Shown piece by piece: positions 17,327 through 24,892 of a stretch of 64,000 nucleotides of DNA. The position numbers were made by a program, and so were the translations under genes. Position 1 is the first letter of the stretch. Every line of letters begins with the position of its first letter. This DNA is from Acetobacterium paludosum (lineage in GTDB: Bacteria > Bacillota > Clostridia > Eubacteriales > Eubacteriaceae): the NCBI RefSeq assembly GCF_008086595.1, contig NZ_RXYA01000010.1:62001-126000 (forward strand), in the 5' to 3' direction. The notes under the pieces were generated by a model. That model was not told where the DNA came from, did no database searches, and saw only the letters and a list, made by a program, of their open reading frames with translations.

Positions 17327-18495
17327 AAACTGCAGATAAAAGTGTATATTTTGATAATGCCAGCACATCTTTTCCAAAAGCTCCGGGAGTCGGGCATGCG
17401 ATGGCGGAATATTTAGATACCAGAGGGTGTAATGTCGGAAGAGGAAATTACAAATGGGGGTATGAAGTAGCAGAAACGGTTTATAAAACCCGAAAGAAGC
17501 TGTGTAAACTATTCCAATTTAATCAAGGTTCGGACCCATCTAAAAATGTTATTTTTACTTCAAGTGTAACTGAAGGGCTAAATCTAGTCATTAAAGGCTT
17601 GCTTAAACCGGGAGATCATGTTCTGGTTAGCAGCATGGAGCATAATGCTGTGATGCGGCCGCTTTATTTTCTAGAACAGCAGGGGATTGCCATAAGCGTT
17701 ATGCCTTGTGATATCCAGGGAAAGTTACAGCTGGATAAAATAGAGCCATTGATTCAGAAAAACACAAAAGCTATTATTATGACCCATGGGTCTAATGTAT
17801 GCGGATCAGTATTGCCCATTGAAAAGGTTGCCGAGATTTGCGGTAAACACCAGTTGAAATTTGTTGTAGACAGTGCCCAAACGGCAGGGATCTTTCCAAT
17901 CAATATGGCGGAAACATCGATTGATGGCCTTTGTTTTACCGGGCATAAGGGTTTGTTGGGGCCGCAGGGGATTGGCGGAGTGATTATGAAAGATGATCTG
18001 GCAGAGCAGATTACATCTCTTGTACAGGGGGGGACTGGAAGCCGATCAGAAAGTTTTGAAATGCCGGATTTTTTACCGGACAAATTTGAATCCGGAACAC
18101 TTAACATCCCGGGAATTTATGGACTTTCAAAGGCTTTGGATTATCTCCAAGAAAAAGGTCTGGGAAGTATTTTAAATATGGAAATGGAATTAACGCAGAG
18201 ATTGATATCAGGAATACAAAGTATTGAAAACTTGGATTTAATCGGCATTCCTGATATTAATAATCGCAGTGCCGTAGTATCCATTGTCAGCGTTAAGAAA
18301 GATAATGCCCAGGTCGCTTTTGAATTAGACCAGAGCTATGGGATTATGACCAGAGTGGGTCTTCATTGCGCACCTTTGGCCCATAAGACTTTAGGCACCT
18401 ATCCTCAAGGCACCATACGTCTATCGTTGGGACATTTTAACACGAGTGAAGAAGTGGATTATTGTCTAAATGCTTTGAATGAAATCACGAAATAA
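17323..18495 (+). CDS. Cysteine desulfurase-like PLP enzyme (class V aminotransferase)
   Basis: A 390-residue class V aminotransferase-fold protein. It begins with YFDNASTSFPKAP, has the PLP lysine in TGHKGLLGPQGIGG (about residue 209) and a catalytic-loop cysteine in GLHCAPLAHKTLGTYP (about residue 349). These features match the desulfurase subgroup often found beside selenium-linked genes rather than IscS. It would release sulfur or selenium from cysteine or selenocysteine. ATG 17323 follows AAAGGAGAG and overlaps the activator stop, so the three genes form one operon. DUF3343 and YedF genes converge on it. Whether it prefers Cys or Sec cannot be read from sequence. Confidence 0.82.
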   Translation: MKTADKSVYFDNASTSFPKAPGVGHAMAEYLDTRGCNVGRGNYKWGYEVAETVYKTRKKLCKLFQFNQGSDPSKNVIFTSSVTEGLNLVIKGLLKPGDHVLVSSMEHNAVMRPLYFLEQQGIAISVMPCDIQGKLQLDKIEPLIQKNTKAIIMTHGSNVCGSVLPIEKVAEICGKHQLKFVVDSAQTAGIFPINMAETSIDGLCFTGHKGLLGPQGIGGVIMKDDLAEQITSLVQGGTGSRSESFEMPDFLPDKFESGTLNIPGIYGLSKALDYLQEKGLGSILNMEMELTQRLISGIQSIENLDLIGIPDINNRSAVVSIVSVKKDNAQVAFELDQSYGIMTRVGLHCAPLAHKTLGTYPQGTIRLSLGHFNTSEEVDYCLNALNEITK

Positions 18496-18756
18496 TTATT
18501 TGAATGGAGATGGGAAGATTTTCCCGTCTTTTTCAGTTATTTCATAAATTTGAAACATCTCAGGAGCTAAAATCCAAGTCTCTAAACATGCCATGACAGG
18601 TTTCAGCTCTTCAGGTGAAAAACGAATGGAGATGCCGCATCCGGCAGAAATCTCCCGGAGGGTAGGCATAATTGAAATGTTTGCGCAGGTTTCCAAATGA
18701 GACTGGGTGGTAATCGCTGAGTGGGTGTTTGCAAAAGTAATGACATAATACGTCAT
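18496..18756 (-). CDS. DUF3343 protein, putative Se/S carrier
   Basis: An 86-residue protein with the DUF3343 pattern: an N-terminal VITFANTHSAITTQSHLE, then PTLREISAGCGISIRFSPEE containing a conserved Cys (about residue 40). Members sit with YedF and are called putative Se/S carrier-like proteins. Its ATG overlaps the yedF stop by a few bases, so the two are co-translated. Its 3' end abuts the desulfurase stop, and a hairpin (GATGGGAA/TTCCCGTC, 18514-18535) inside this end can terminate the opposing transcript. Confidence 0.78.
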   Translation of the reverse strand: MTYYVITFANTHSAITTQSHLETCANISIMPTLREISAGCGISIRFSPEELKPVMACLETWILAPEMFQIYEITEKDGKIFPSPFK

Positions 18757-19364
18757 AAAGTGACGACCTTTGAAGCACCGTTTATTTTCTCGGTAATGTC
18801 ATACATGTTACTGATGGTTCCAACCTGAAGTTGGTCAGTCAGTTGATAGAAATCTAAGCAGGCACCGCAAACCAGAATTTCGCAGCCTTTTTCAGCAAGG
18901 ACTTTAAGATGTTCAATAACCTGGTCATTCGTCGTCGGCAGTTTAACCCCGGCATTCATAAAAAGAATTGCTTTGGGAAGAGAGGTCCCCTGGGAAAGAG
19001 TGTAAAAATACATTTTTATTAAGTTGCCGCCGAGAACCGGGTCACCGGCACCTATGATATCTTTGCCCATGAATAAGACCCAGTCATCAGTGGGAGTAGA
19101 AATATTTGTTTCAGGGAAAAGATCAGAAAGAGCCGAAGTGTTTCCATGGAATGAGCTTTCATTACCAATAAAATCGACAGAATAGTCAGAATCGACGCCT
19201 TTAATTTCAACACCATAACCCTTGTTTTGAGCTAACTTTTTTAAGTTTTCTACAGCAATGGCATTATCCACCAAAATGGTAAATGATAAAACATTCTTTT
19301 CAATTTCTTTATTGGCCATAATAACTGGAATAGGACAATTTTTACCGCGAGCATCAATAGTCAT
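18753..19364 (-). CDS. yedF: YedF-type selenium metabolism protein (SirA/TusA + DsrE-like)
   Basis: A 203-residue two-domain protein. The N-terminal TusA/SirA-like domain has DARGKNCPIPVIMANKEI with the CPxP cysteine at residue 10. The C-terminal DsrE/F-like half carries LVCGACLDFY (about residues 165-174) with two cysteines. This matches the selenium-metabolism YedF group found in Sec-using anaerobes. A GGAGG-like site precedes the start. With DUF3343 and the convergent desulfurase it suggests persulfide or perselenide relay. Its client is not known; the Sec machinery 13 kb away and the double-cubane protein are both candidates. Confidence 0.85.
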   Translation of the reverse strand: MTIDARGKNCPIPVIMANKEIEKNVLSFTILVDNAIAVENLKKLAQNKGYGVEIKGVDSDYSVDFIGNESSFHGNTSALSDLFPETNISTPTDDWVLFMGKDIIGAGDPVLGGNLIKMYFYTLSQGTSLPKAILFMNAGVKLPTTNDQVIEHLKVLAEKGCEILVCGACLDFYQLTDQLQVGTISNMYDITEKINGASKVVTL

Positions 19365-19498
19365 AACAAGCCTCCTAGGATAAGTATTTGTTGTATTTTA
19401 TTATAACAAGGGCAGTTATTTTAATCAAGAGCGAAGTAAATTGTCAAATAATTAGAGTTGGATATTTGGAAAAATATCAAAAAAATGGAAGCGTTTAC

Positions 19499-19527
19499 TT
19501 GACAAACATTATGTAAAGGTGTAACAT
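19499..19527 (+). promoter_or_regulatory. Promoter of corrinoid protein gene
   Basis: TTGACA (19499-19504) and TAACAT (19522-19527) are separated by 17 bases, 78 bases before the start codon. Confidence 0.7.
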
Positions 19528-19537
19528 ATTATTGCAA

Positions 19538-19562
19538 ACATGTACACACATGTCACACATGT
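19538..19562 (+). promoter_or_regulatory. Triple ACATGT repeat, candidate operator
   Basis: The palindromic hexamer ACATGT occurs at 19538, 19548 and 19557, about one helical turn apart and just downstream of the predicted transcription start. A bound regulator could block transcription; the GntR/UTRA protein at 21593 is the nearest candidate. Confidence 0.45.
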
Positions 19563-19605
19563 ATTTTTATTTCCAAAATATTGTAAAAAAGGAAGGGTTA
19601 TTTGA

Positions 19606-20235
19606 ATGTTAGATTTAAAAGTATTAACACAAGCGCTTGGAGATTTAGAAGAAGATGAGGTAATAGATTTACTGAATGAATATGTAGCAACAAATCCAAC
19701 TGAAGAAGATGCTTTAGAAGCAGTCGGCGCGTGTCAGGCTGGTATGGGGATTGTTGGAGATCTTTTTGAAAAAGGTGAATATTTTGTTGGCGATTTAATC
19801 TTTGCAGGTGAATTATTAACTGAAGCCATCAATGTGTTGAAACCAGCTTTGGGCAGGGGCGGATCTACCGTTGCAGGTACGATTGTTCTGGGTACTGTGC
19901 ATGGAGATTTACATGATATTGGAAAAAATATTTTCAAGAGCATGTCAGAAGCAGCTGGATTTGAAGTCATTGATTTAGGAATCGATGTAGCTCCAGAAAT
20001 TTTCGTTGAAAAAGCTAAAGATTGCAAACCGGCGATTATTGGCATGAGTGGCGTGTTGACGCTAGCGATTGATTCGATGAAAGAAACTGTTGATGCACTT
20101 AAAGCAGCAGGTATTGATGCTAAAATTATTATCGGCGGAAATCCTGTAACTAAAGAATCTTGTGAATATGTTGGAGCCGATAAATTTACTACCAATGCGG
20201 CTGAAGGCGTTAAGATCTGTCAAGCTTGGGTATAA
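19606..20235 (+). CDS. Corrinoid (B12-binding) methyl-carrier protein
   Basis: A 209-residue corrinoid protein of the MtbC/MttC/MtaC type. The first ~85 residues form the helical cap domain (GDLFEKGEYFVGDLIFAGEL). The B12-binding Rossmann domain has GTVHGDLHDIGKNI, where DLHDIG carries the lower-ligand His (about residue 105), then MSGVLT and IIGGNPV. Such proteins carry a methyl group on cobalt between a substrate methyltransferase and a tetrahydrofolate methyltransferase. Neither partner is encoded here. It appears monocistronic, with its own promoter and two hairpins after the stop. The substrate is unknown. Confidence 0.88.
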   Translation: MLDLKVLTQALGDLEEDEVIDLLNEYVATNPTEEDALEAVGACQAGMGIVGDLFEKGEYFVGDLIFAGELLTEAINVLKPALGRGGSTVAGTIVLGTVHGDLHDIGKNIFKSMSEAAGFEVIDLGIDVAPEIFVEKAKDCKPAIIGMSGVLTLAIDSMKETVDALKAAGIDAKIIIGGNPVTKESCEYVGADKFTTNAAEGVKICQAWV

Positions 20236-20275
20236 AACTTCCATTAAATATAAAAAATATAAATAATTACTCAAC

Positions 20276-20339
20276 TATGGATAGTGCCATGGGCATTATC
20301 CATAAGAGGGGAGAGAATTTTGATTCTCTTCCCTCTTTT
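20276..20339 (+). terminator. Two hairpins after the corrinoid gene, the second an intrinsic terminator
   Basis: The first hairpin (20276-20304, TATGGATAGTGCC with GGCATTATCCATA, one mismatch) is followed by a 15-bp stem (20304-20318 with 20323-20337, one G-T) ending in a short T-run. Confidence 0.8.
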
Positions 20340-20401
20340 AAATTTGTGCGAAGGCATCAAGAGACAAATAGCGCTTGAAATCATATGAAATTGTCATTTA
20401 A

Positions 20402-20439
20402 TCTGCAAATTTTTCTTTTAAAAATAAAAATTTGCAGAT
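20402..20439. repeat. Perfect 13-bp inverted repeat
   Basis: TCTGCAAATTTTT and AAAAATTTGCAGA flank an 11-12-nt AT-rich spacer in the gap between the two corrinoid genes. It could be a weak bidirectional terminator or a binding site. Confidence 0.5.
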
Positions 20440-20680
20440 ATTTGTATATACAGGTCGATATAAGTATGATATAATTTCGACAAACGATTTCATGGTTAAT
20501 CAATATTTAAAAGGATGAAATCGTGAATGGTTTTTCAACTCAACAAAAAATTGCTGAAGTATGGGTAAATAATGGTAAAAAAGTTTCGCAACCGATAGAA
20601 AAAATTTTAGCATCAAGCATTGCAGTAAGTGTATTTATTGACTGGATGCTTGTTATTATGCGCTGTCAAAAAGATAATAG

Positions 20681-20726
20681 TTTAGAGACTTTTGCTCTTT
20701 ATGTATGAAAAGCAAAAGTCTCTAAA
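20681..20726. repeat. Perfect 16-bp inverted repeat
   Basis: TTTAGAGACTTTTGCT (20681-20696) pairs perfectly with AGCAAAAGTCTCTAAA (20711-20726) across a 14-nt loop. No T-run follows, so it is not a standard terminator. It covers the end of a 61-codon frame (20523-20708) that has no recognisable features and that I do not call as a gene. The rest of 20340-20915 shows nothing else. Confidence 0.55.
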
Positions 20727-20915
20727 TTCGAATGCTAGTTTTAAATTTTATTGTATAAAGGCAGATTATACCATTATCAAAAGAACTAAATTAGGGTATA
20801 ATAAAGAAGAATTGATAAGGAATTTCAGGTGTAATTGCTTAGACAGAGCCACGATATTTATATGAGAATGGCATGAGGTCAATACTTTGCACCGTTTAGG
20901 AAGTGGAGCTTAAAT

Positions 20916-21575
20916 ATGAAACAGAGCATTGTAAGATCCATTGAAGGATTATATGAAGACCGAACATTGGAGCTTGTGCGAATTGCCATTCGTAAAGGAT
21001 TCAAACCGATTGATATATTTAATTGGTTGCAAATCGGAATGGAACGGGTGGGAAAATTATATGAGACAAGTGATTATTTTATTGCTGATTTGATTTTCGC
21101 TGGGATTATTTTTCAAGAAGTGATGGAATTAGACGAACTAAAAGAAATTACTAAGGTTACCCCAAAAAATAAAATTGGTAAAATATTGCTCTTTTCAGTT
21201 TCGGGTGATTGCCATGATATTGGAAAAAATATATTCGGCTCATTTGCCAGAACAGCTGGATTTGATGTAGTGGATATTGGGACTGATGTTTCACTTTATC
21301 AGGCAATGGAAGCTGTTGAAACGGTGAAACCTGATATTATTGGACTCAGTGGTATGCAGCAAGAGACCATTTATGAAATGAGAGCGGTTGTTTGTGAGTT
21401 AATAAACAAAGGAATCCGAGATGATTATCGTATCATTATTGGAGGAGCTGTCATAGATGAAAAAGCAGGTGAGATTGTTGGGGCAGATTATGCAACAAAA
21501 GATGTCACGATGGGTGTTGATAAATGCAAATTATGGATGGTAGAGAAGTCCGCTCAGAAAAATACTAGAAGATAG
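20916..21575 (+). CDS. Second corrinoid-binding protein
   Basis: A 219-residue corrinoid protein. The cap domain reads GMERVGKLYETSDYFIADLIFAG, and the B12 motif is SGDCHDIGKNIFGS with the ligand His near residue 102, followed by LSGMQQ and IIIGGAVID. It is clearly diverged from the protein at 19606 (for example the N-terminal 25 residues are unrelated) and is followed by a GntR/UTRA regulator and a DUF1638 gene, probably in one operon. As with the first, no methyltransferase gene is next to it. It may carry methyl groups for a methyltransferase encoded elsewhere, or act as a B12-based sensor together with the regulator. Confidence 0.85.
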   Translation: MKQSIVRSIEGLYEDRTLELVRIAIRKGFKPIDIFNWLQIGMERVGKLYETSDYFIADLIFAGIIFQEVMELDELKEITKVTPKNKIGKILLFSVSGDCHDIGKNIFGSFARTAGFDVVDIGTDVSLYQAMEAVETVKPDIIGLSGMQQETIYEMRAVVCELINKGIRDDYRIIIGGAVIDEKAGEIVGADYATKDVTMGVDKCKLWMVEKSAQKNTRR

Positions 21576-21592
21576 ACCAAGGTGGTGAGAAC

Positions 21593-22297
21593 ATGGGATC
21601 CCCCGAGTATATAAAAATAGTTGAGGCGATAAAAGGTAGAATAACAAGTGAAGAAATTAAACCGGGTGATGCTATTCAGTCAGAAAATCTTCTTTGCGAG
21701 GAATTTAATGTAAGTCGAATGACGGTTAGAAAAGGCCTGGCGGTTCTCGTGAATGAAGGGTATATTTATTCAATTCCGGGAAAAGGCAACTATGTTTGTG
21801 AGCCGAACTTAGACTCGTACACATTACATTTTGATGAAATGATGGCTACCGATAAGAAAGGTGAAGAAATTCGTCTTATTGAAGTGAATGTAGTCAAACC
21901 CAGTTATGAGGTTGGCTTTAATTTAGAAATTCCGGAAAATAAACACGTTATTGTGGTAAAACGTGTTTTTCTGAGTGATGGACACGTTAAGGCGTTTGAT
22001 GTTAAATATATTCCTTATTACCGCGGTATTCCTATTGTTGAAAAGGAAATTCGTTACGCGACTTTTCCAGAAATGGTAGCAAAAAAAAATTCAATATTTG
22101 CGATGACCAAGAAGTTGAAGATTAAAGCAATAGCAGCAAAGGATGAAGTCAGTCAAATCCTAGATGTCATGGAAGGTGACGCTATTTTGGTTGTGGAGCA
22201 AAAGCTCCTTGATGAAAAAGATCACCCAATTGGATGGGGATCCATGTATTTTGCCGGAGATGATTCTGGACTGGAGGCCATTGCTTCCTTTGATTAG
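21593..22297 (+). CDS. GntR-family transcriptional regulator with UTRA domain
   Basis: A 234-residue regulator. Residues 1-75 are a GntR winged helix (AIKGRITSEEIKPGDAIQSE, then LCEEFNVSRMTVRKGLAVLV). The remainder is a UTRA ligand-binding domain (VVKRVFLSDGHVKAFDVKYI). It follows the second corrinoid gene by 17 bases with a GGTGGTGAG ribosome binding site. The context suggests it senses a substrate of corrinoid-dependent methyl transfer and controls this operon or the gene at 19606. The ligand is unknown. Confidence 0.88.
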   Translation: MGSPEYIKIVEAIKGRITSEEIKPGDAIQSENLLCEEFNVSRMTVRKGLAVLVNEGYIYSIPGKGNYVCEPNLDSYTLHFDEMMATDKKGEEIRLIEVNVVKPSYEVGFNLEIPENKHVIVVKRVFLSDGHVKAFDVKYIPYYRGIPIVEKEIRYATFPEMVAKKNSIFAMTKKLKIKAIAAKDEVSQILDVMEGDAILVVEQKLLDEKDHPIGWGSMYFAGDDSGLEAIASFD

Positions 22298-22319
22298 TTA
22301 TGAATAACAGAGGTATGGG

Positions 22320-23009
22320 ATGAAAAAAAGTATCTTATTAATCGCATGTAGTATGATTAAAGATGAGATGACCCTAGCTATGAAAAATACTGACATAACT
22401 TATGATACAATTTGGATGAGCTCGGATCTTCATATTAATCCTGATTATTTGAGAAATGCACTGCAAGAAGAAATTAATAACCATCAAGATTATGAAATGA
22501 TTTTATTGGCATATGGAAATTGTGGGAAGGGCTTAGTTGGGCTGATCAGCGCCAATACAAAATTGGCATTCCTGCGGTCAGAAGATTGTATTCACATGCT
22601 GCTTCATAAAAAAAAGGGACTAAAGGCACTCCGGGGAGAAACCTATTTTATCACTAAAGGCTGGATGGAAGGAAAAAAGTCATTAAAAGAAGAATATCAT
22701 TATGCCATAAATAAATACGGTCCTAAAAGAGCCGAAATGATTATGGAAATTATGTTTAAAAATTATGGGTCGCTGATGATGATTGACGATGGATCTTATG
22801 ATTTGGAAAATTGGATTCATTGTGCCAGACATCTAAGCCAGGTTCTTAAATTGGATTTTGTAATTACCAATGGTGATGTTGAACTTTTGGAAATGTTCCT
22901 TTCTCTTAAATGGGATCATCATGTCGTCCTGATCTCGCCAGGGACAGAAATCACAAAGGATGATTTTGGTGTGCAATGTGCGGTTACCGGCACCCAAAAT
23001 GTCTTTTGA
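22320..23009 (+). CDS. DUF1638 family protein
   Basis: A 229-residue protein beginning KKSILLIACSMIKDEMTLAM. It has the DUF1638 features ILLAYGNCGKGLVGL (about residues 62-76) and RSEDCIHMLLHKK (about residues 84-96) with conserved Cys and His that could bind metal. DUF1638 genes commonly sit beside corrinoid proteins and methyltransferases, as here, but their function is not established. The last gene of the corrinoid-regulator operon; a hairpin terminator follows. Confidence 0.72.
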   Translation: MKKSILLIACSMIKDEMTLAMKNTDITYDTIWMSSDLHINPDYLRNALQEEINNHQDYEMILLAYGNCGKGLVGLISANTKLAFLRSEDCIHMLLHKKKGLKALRGETYFITKGWMEGKKSLKEEYHYAINKYGPKRAEMIMEIMFKNYGSLMMIDDGSYDLENWIHCARHLSQVLKLDFVITNGDVELLEMFLSLKWDHHVVLISPGTEITKDDFGVQCAVTGTQNVF

Positions 23010-23029
23010 AATAATTTAATAATTAGTAA

Positions 23030-23058
23030 GGAGATGCCGGAATAAGCGTCTCTTTTTT
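23030..23058 (+). terminator. Terminator after DUF1638 gene
   Basis: GAGATGC (23031-23037) pairs with GCGTCTC (23046-23052), followed by six T. Confidence 0.7.
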
Positions 23059-23154
23059 AGTTGCTAAAAAATACCTTTATAGACAGTGAATTCGCAAAGA
23101 AGTATAATAATAAGAAAGTACTGTCTTTTAAGGATAAATTAGGAAGGAAACAGG

Positions 23155-24627
23155 ATGAAATTAGAAGAATTAATTCAAGATTTAAAAGTTCTGGAAATAA
23201 AGAACAATATATCTGAGAAGAAAATAAGCAAGGTCGTATACAACTCTAAAGAAACAGAAAAAGAAAGCATTTTTGTTGCGATTGTTGGATATATAACAGA
23301 CGGTCATAAATACATAGGAAACGCAATCGATCAGGGAGCATGCGCGGTCGTTTATCAAAATGATTTGGCCGAGTATGATAAAAACGTTACCTATATAAAA
23401 GTTTCGGATTCTCGCTTTGCTCTTGGTTTACTGGCAAATCGTTTTTATCATAAACCATCAGAATCGATGGTGGTAACAGGCGTGACCGGAACAAATGGAA
23501 AAACATCGCTAACGTATATGCTTAAACATATTTTCGAAATGAATGGAGAAAAATGCGGCTTAATTGGAACAATCCAAAATTTGGTTGAAGATGAAGTCAT
23601 TGACAATCGCGGGCGGACGACACCTGAATCTTTGGAGATTCAAGAAATCATTAAAGAAATGAAAGATGCTGATTGTTCACATTTGTTTATGGAAGTATCT
23701 TCTCACGGCCTGGCATTGGATCGGGTAAACGGGGTGGCGTTTGATTATGGCATTTTTACCAACCTTACCCAAGATCATTTGGACTATCATAAGACTTTCC
23801 AGAACTATTTTGACGCAAAAGCCAAACTTTTTTATCATGTCAAGAAAGCGAATATTATTAATGGAGATGATCAATGGGGGCAAATGTTATGTGAAATTCT
23901 TGAAGAAAAAACAGATACTCCGATCATTACCTATGGAAAAAATTCAACAAATGATTATGTAGCCAGTGATATGGTTTTTAATATAAACGGGACGACTTTC
24001 ACCCTTATTACGCCAGTTGGGGAGGAAGAAATATTTTTAAGTATTCCTGGCGAGGTTATGGTCTACAATGCAATGGCAGCGATGATTAATGCCATTGAAG
24101 AAGGTGTGCCGATGGCGATTATAAAAAAAGCAATGGCATCAATGCCTGGTGTTGAAGGTCGAATGGAGCATTTAGATGCTGATGCTCTTTTTGATGTCGT
24201 TATTGATTATGCACATTCCCCAGATTCTTTGGAAAAATTGCTGAAATCAATTAGAGAGATATTTAAAGGGAGAATTGTCCTGGTTTTCGGATGCAATGGT
24301 GACCGCGATAAGGAAAAGAGACCGATTATGGGACGAATAGCCGGAGAGTTCGCAGATATCGTGGTAGTAACTTCAGATAACCCTGCCAGTGAAAATCCGA
24401 TGGATATTATTAATGCCGTGGCAGCAGGTGTTCGAGAGAAAACCGATCAGTACTACACTGTTGAAACACGTAAAGAAGGCGTCTGTTTTGGCGCATCTTT
24501 GTGTAAATCTGGTGATGTACTGGTTCTAGCCGGAAAAGGCCATGAAAAGCAAGAGATTATGAAAGATGAAACGTTATATTACAACGAATGGGATACGGTC
24601 AGAGAAGCCATAGCCAGGCTTAAATAG
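23155..24627 (+). CDS. murE: UDP-MurNAc-tripeptide synthetase (MurE family)
   Basis: A 490-residue Mur ligase that adds the third amino acid to the peptidoglycan stem peptide. Motifs: the ATP loop GVTGTNGKTSLTYML (about 110-124), TPESLEIQE, MEVSSHGLALDRV, and the C-terminal GCNGDRDKEKRPIMG. The amino-acid selectivity motif reads TSDNPASENP. Enzymes using diaminopimelate have DNPR here; DNPA is seen in lysine-adding enzymes and others. So the third residue is probably not diaminopimelate; the B-type wall recalled for Acetobacterium (L-Ser at position 3) would fit. ATG 23155 follows AGGAAGGA. It stands alone rather than in a dcw cluster. Confidence 0.9.
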   Translation: MKLEELIQDLKVLEIKNNISEKKISKVVYNSKETEKESIFVAIVGYITDGHKYIGNAIDQGACAVVYQNDLAEYDKNVTYIKVSDSRFALGLLANRFYHKPSESMVVTGVTGTNGKTSLTYMLKHIFEMNGEKCGLIGTIQNLVEDEVIDNRGRTTPESLEIQEIIKEMKDADCSHLFMEVSSHGLALDRVNGVAFDYGIFTNLTQDHLDYHKTFQNYFDAKAKLFYHVKKANIINGDDQWGQMLCEILEEKTDTPIITYGKNSTNDYVASDMVFNINGTTFTLITPVGEEEIFLSIPGEVMVYNAMAAMINAIEEGVPMAIIKKAMASMPGVEGRMEHLDADALFDVVIDYAHSPDSLEKLLKSIREIFKGRIVLVFGCNGDRDKEKRPIMGRIAGEFADIVVVTSDNPASENPMDIINAVAAGVREKTDQYYTVETRKEGVCFGASLCKSGDVLVLAGKGHEKQEIMKDETLYYNEWDTVREAIARLK

Positions 24628-24639
24628 GGTTGTCTAAAA

Positions 24640-24722
24640 ACGTCCTGGCTGACAATGGTAAATCGTTGTCGGAGGCATGATCGGACAGGCTGATGCCTAT
24701 TTGCCATGATTAATGTTTAGTT
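24640..24722. repeat. Degenerate copy of the palindromic element found at 25700-25800
   Basis: It shares GTAAATCGTTGTC (24658-24670) and GCATGATCGGACAGGCT (24675-24691) with the element at 25700-25800, but its right half is lost. It lies downstream of murE. Confidence 0.6.
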
Positions 24723-24745
24723 TGTTGCAGATTGTGCAAAACACC

Positions 24746-24833
24746 ATGCTGTAGGGGCGATTCATGATCGCCTCGTGACGTTGTTACAAAAAATCAACGT
24801 TTTCGGGCGATCAATGGATCGCCCCTACAGGCA
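24746..24833. repeat. Palindromic GTAGGGGCGAT...ATCGCCCCTAC repeat (MITE-like)
   Basis: CTGTAGGGGCGAT (24749-24761) and ATCGCCCCTACAG (24818-24830) are perfect inverted ends, and the interior (ATGATCGCC/GGGCGATCA, ACGTTG/CAACGT) pairs further to give a long imperfect hairpin. Repeats with this GTAGGGGCGA core are common across Firmicutes genomes as non-autonomous palindromic elements. Confidence 0.65.
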
Positions 24834-24892
24834 TAAATTAGATATACCCCAATATGATTTTTCGACATTAATAATCAACAGGGCGATTTAAT

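Noticed and set aside
20523-20708. 61-codon frame before the second corrinoid gene
   Set aside because: Ends inside a perfect inverted repeat, has no family match I know, and the start context is weak. Not called, though peptide evidence could change this.
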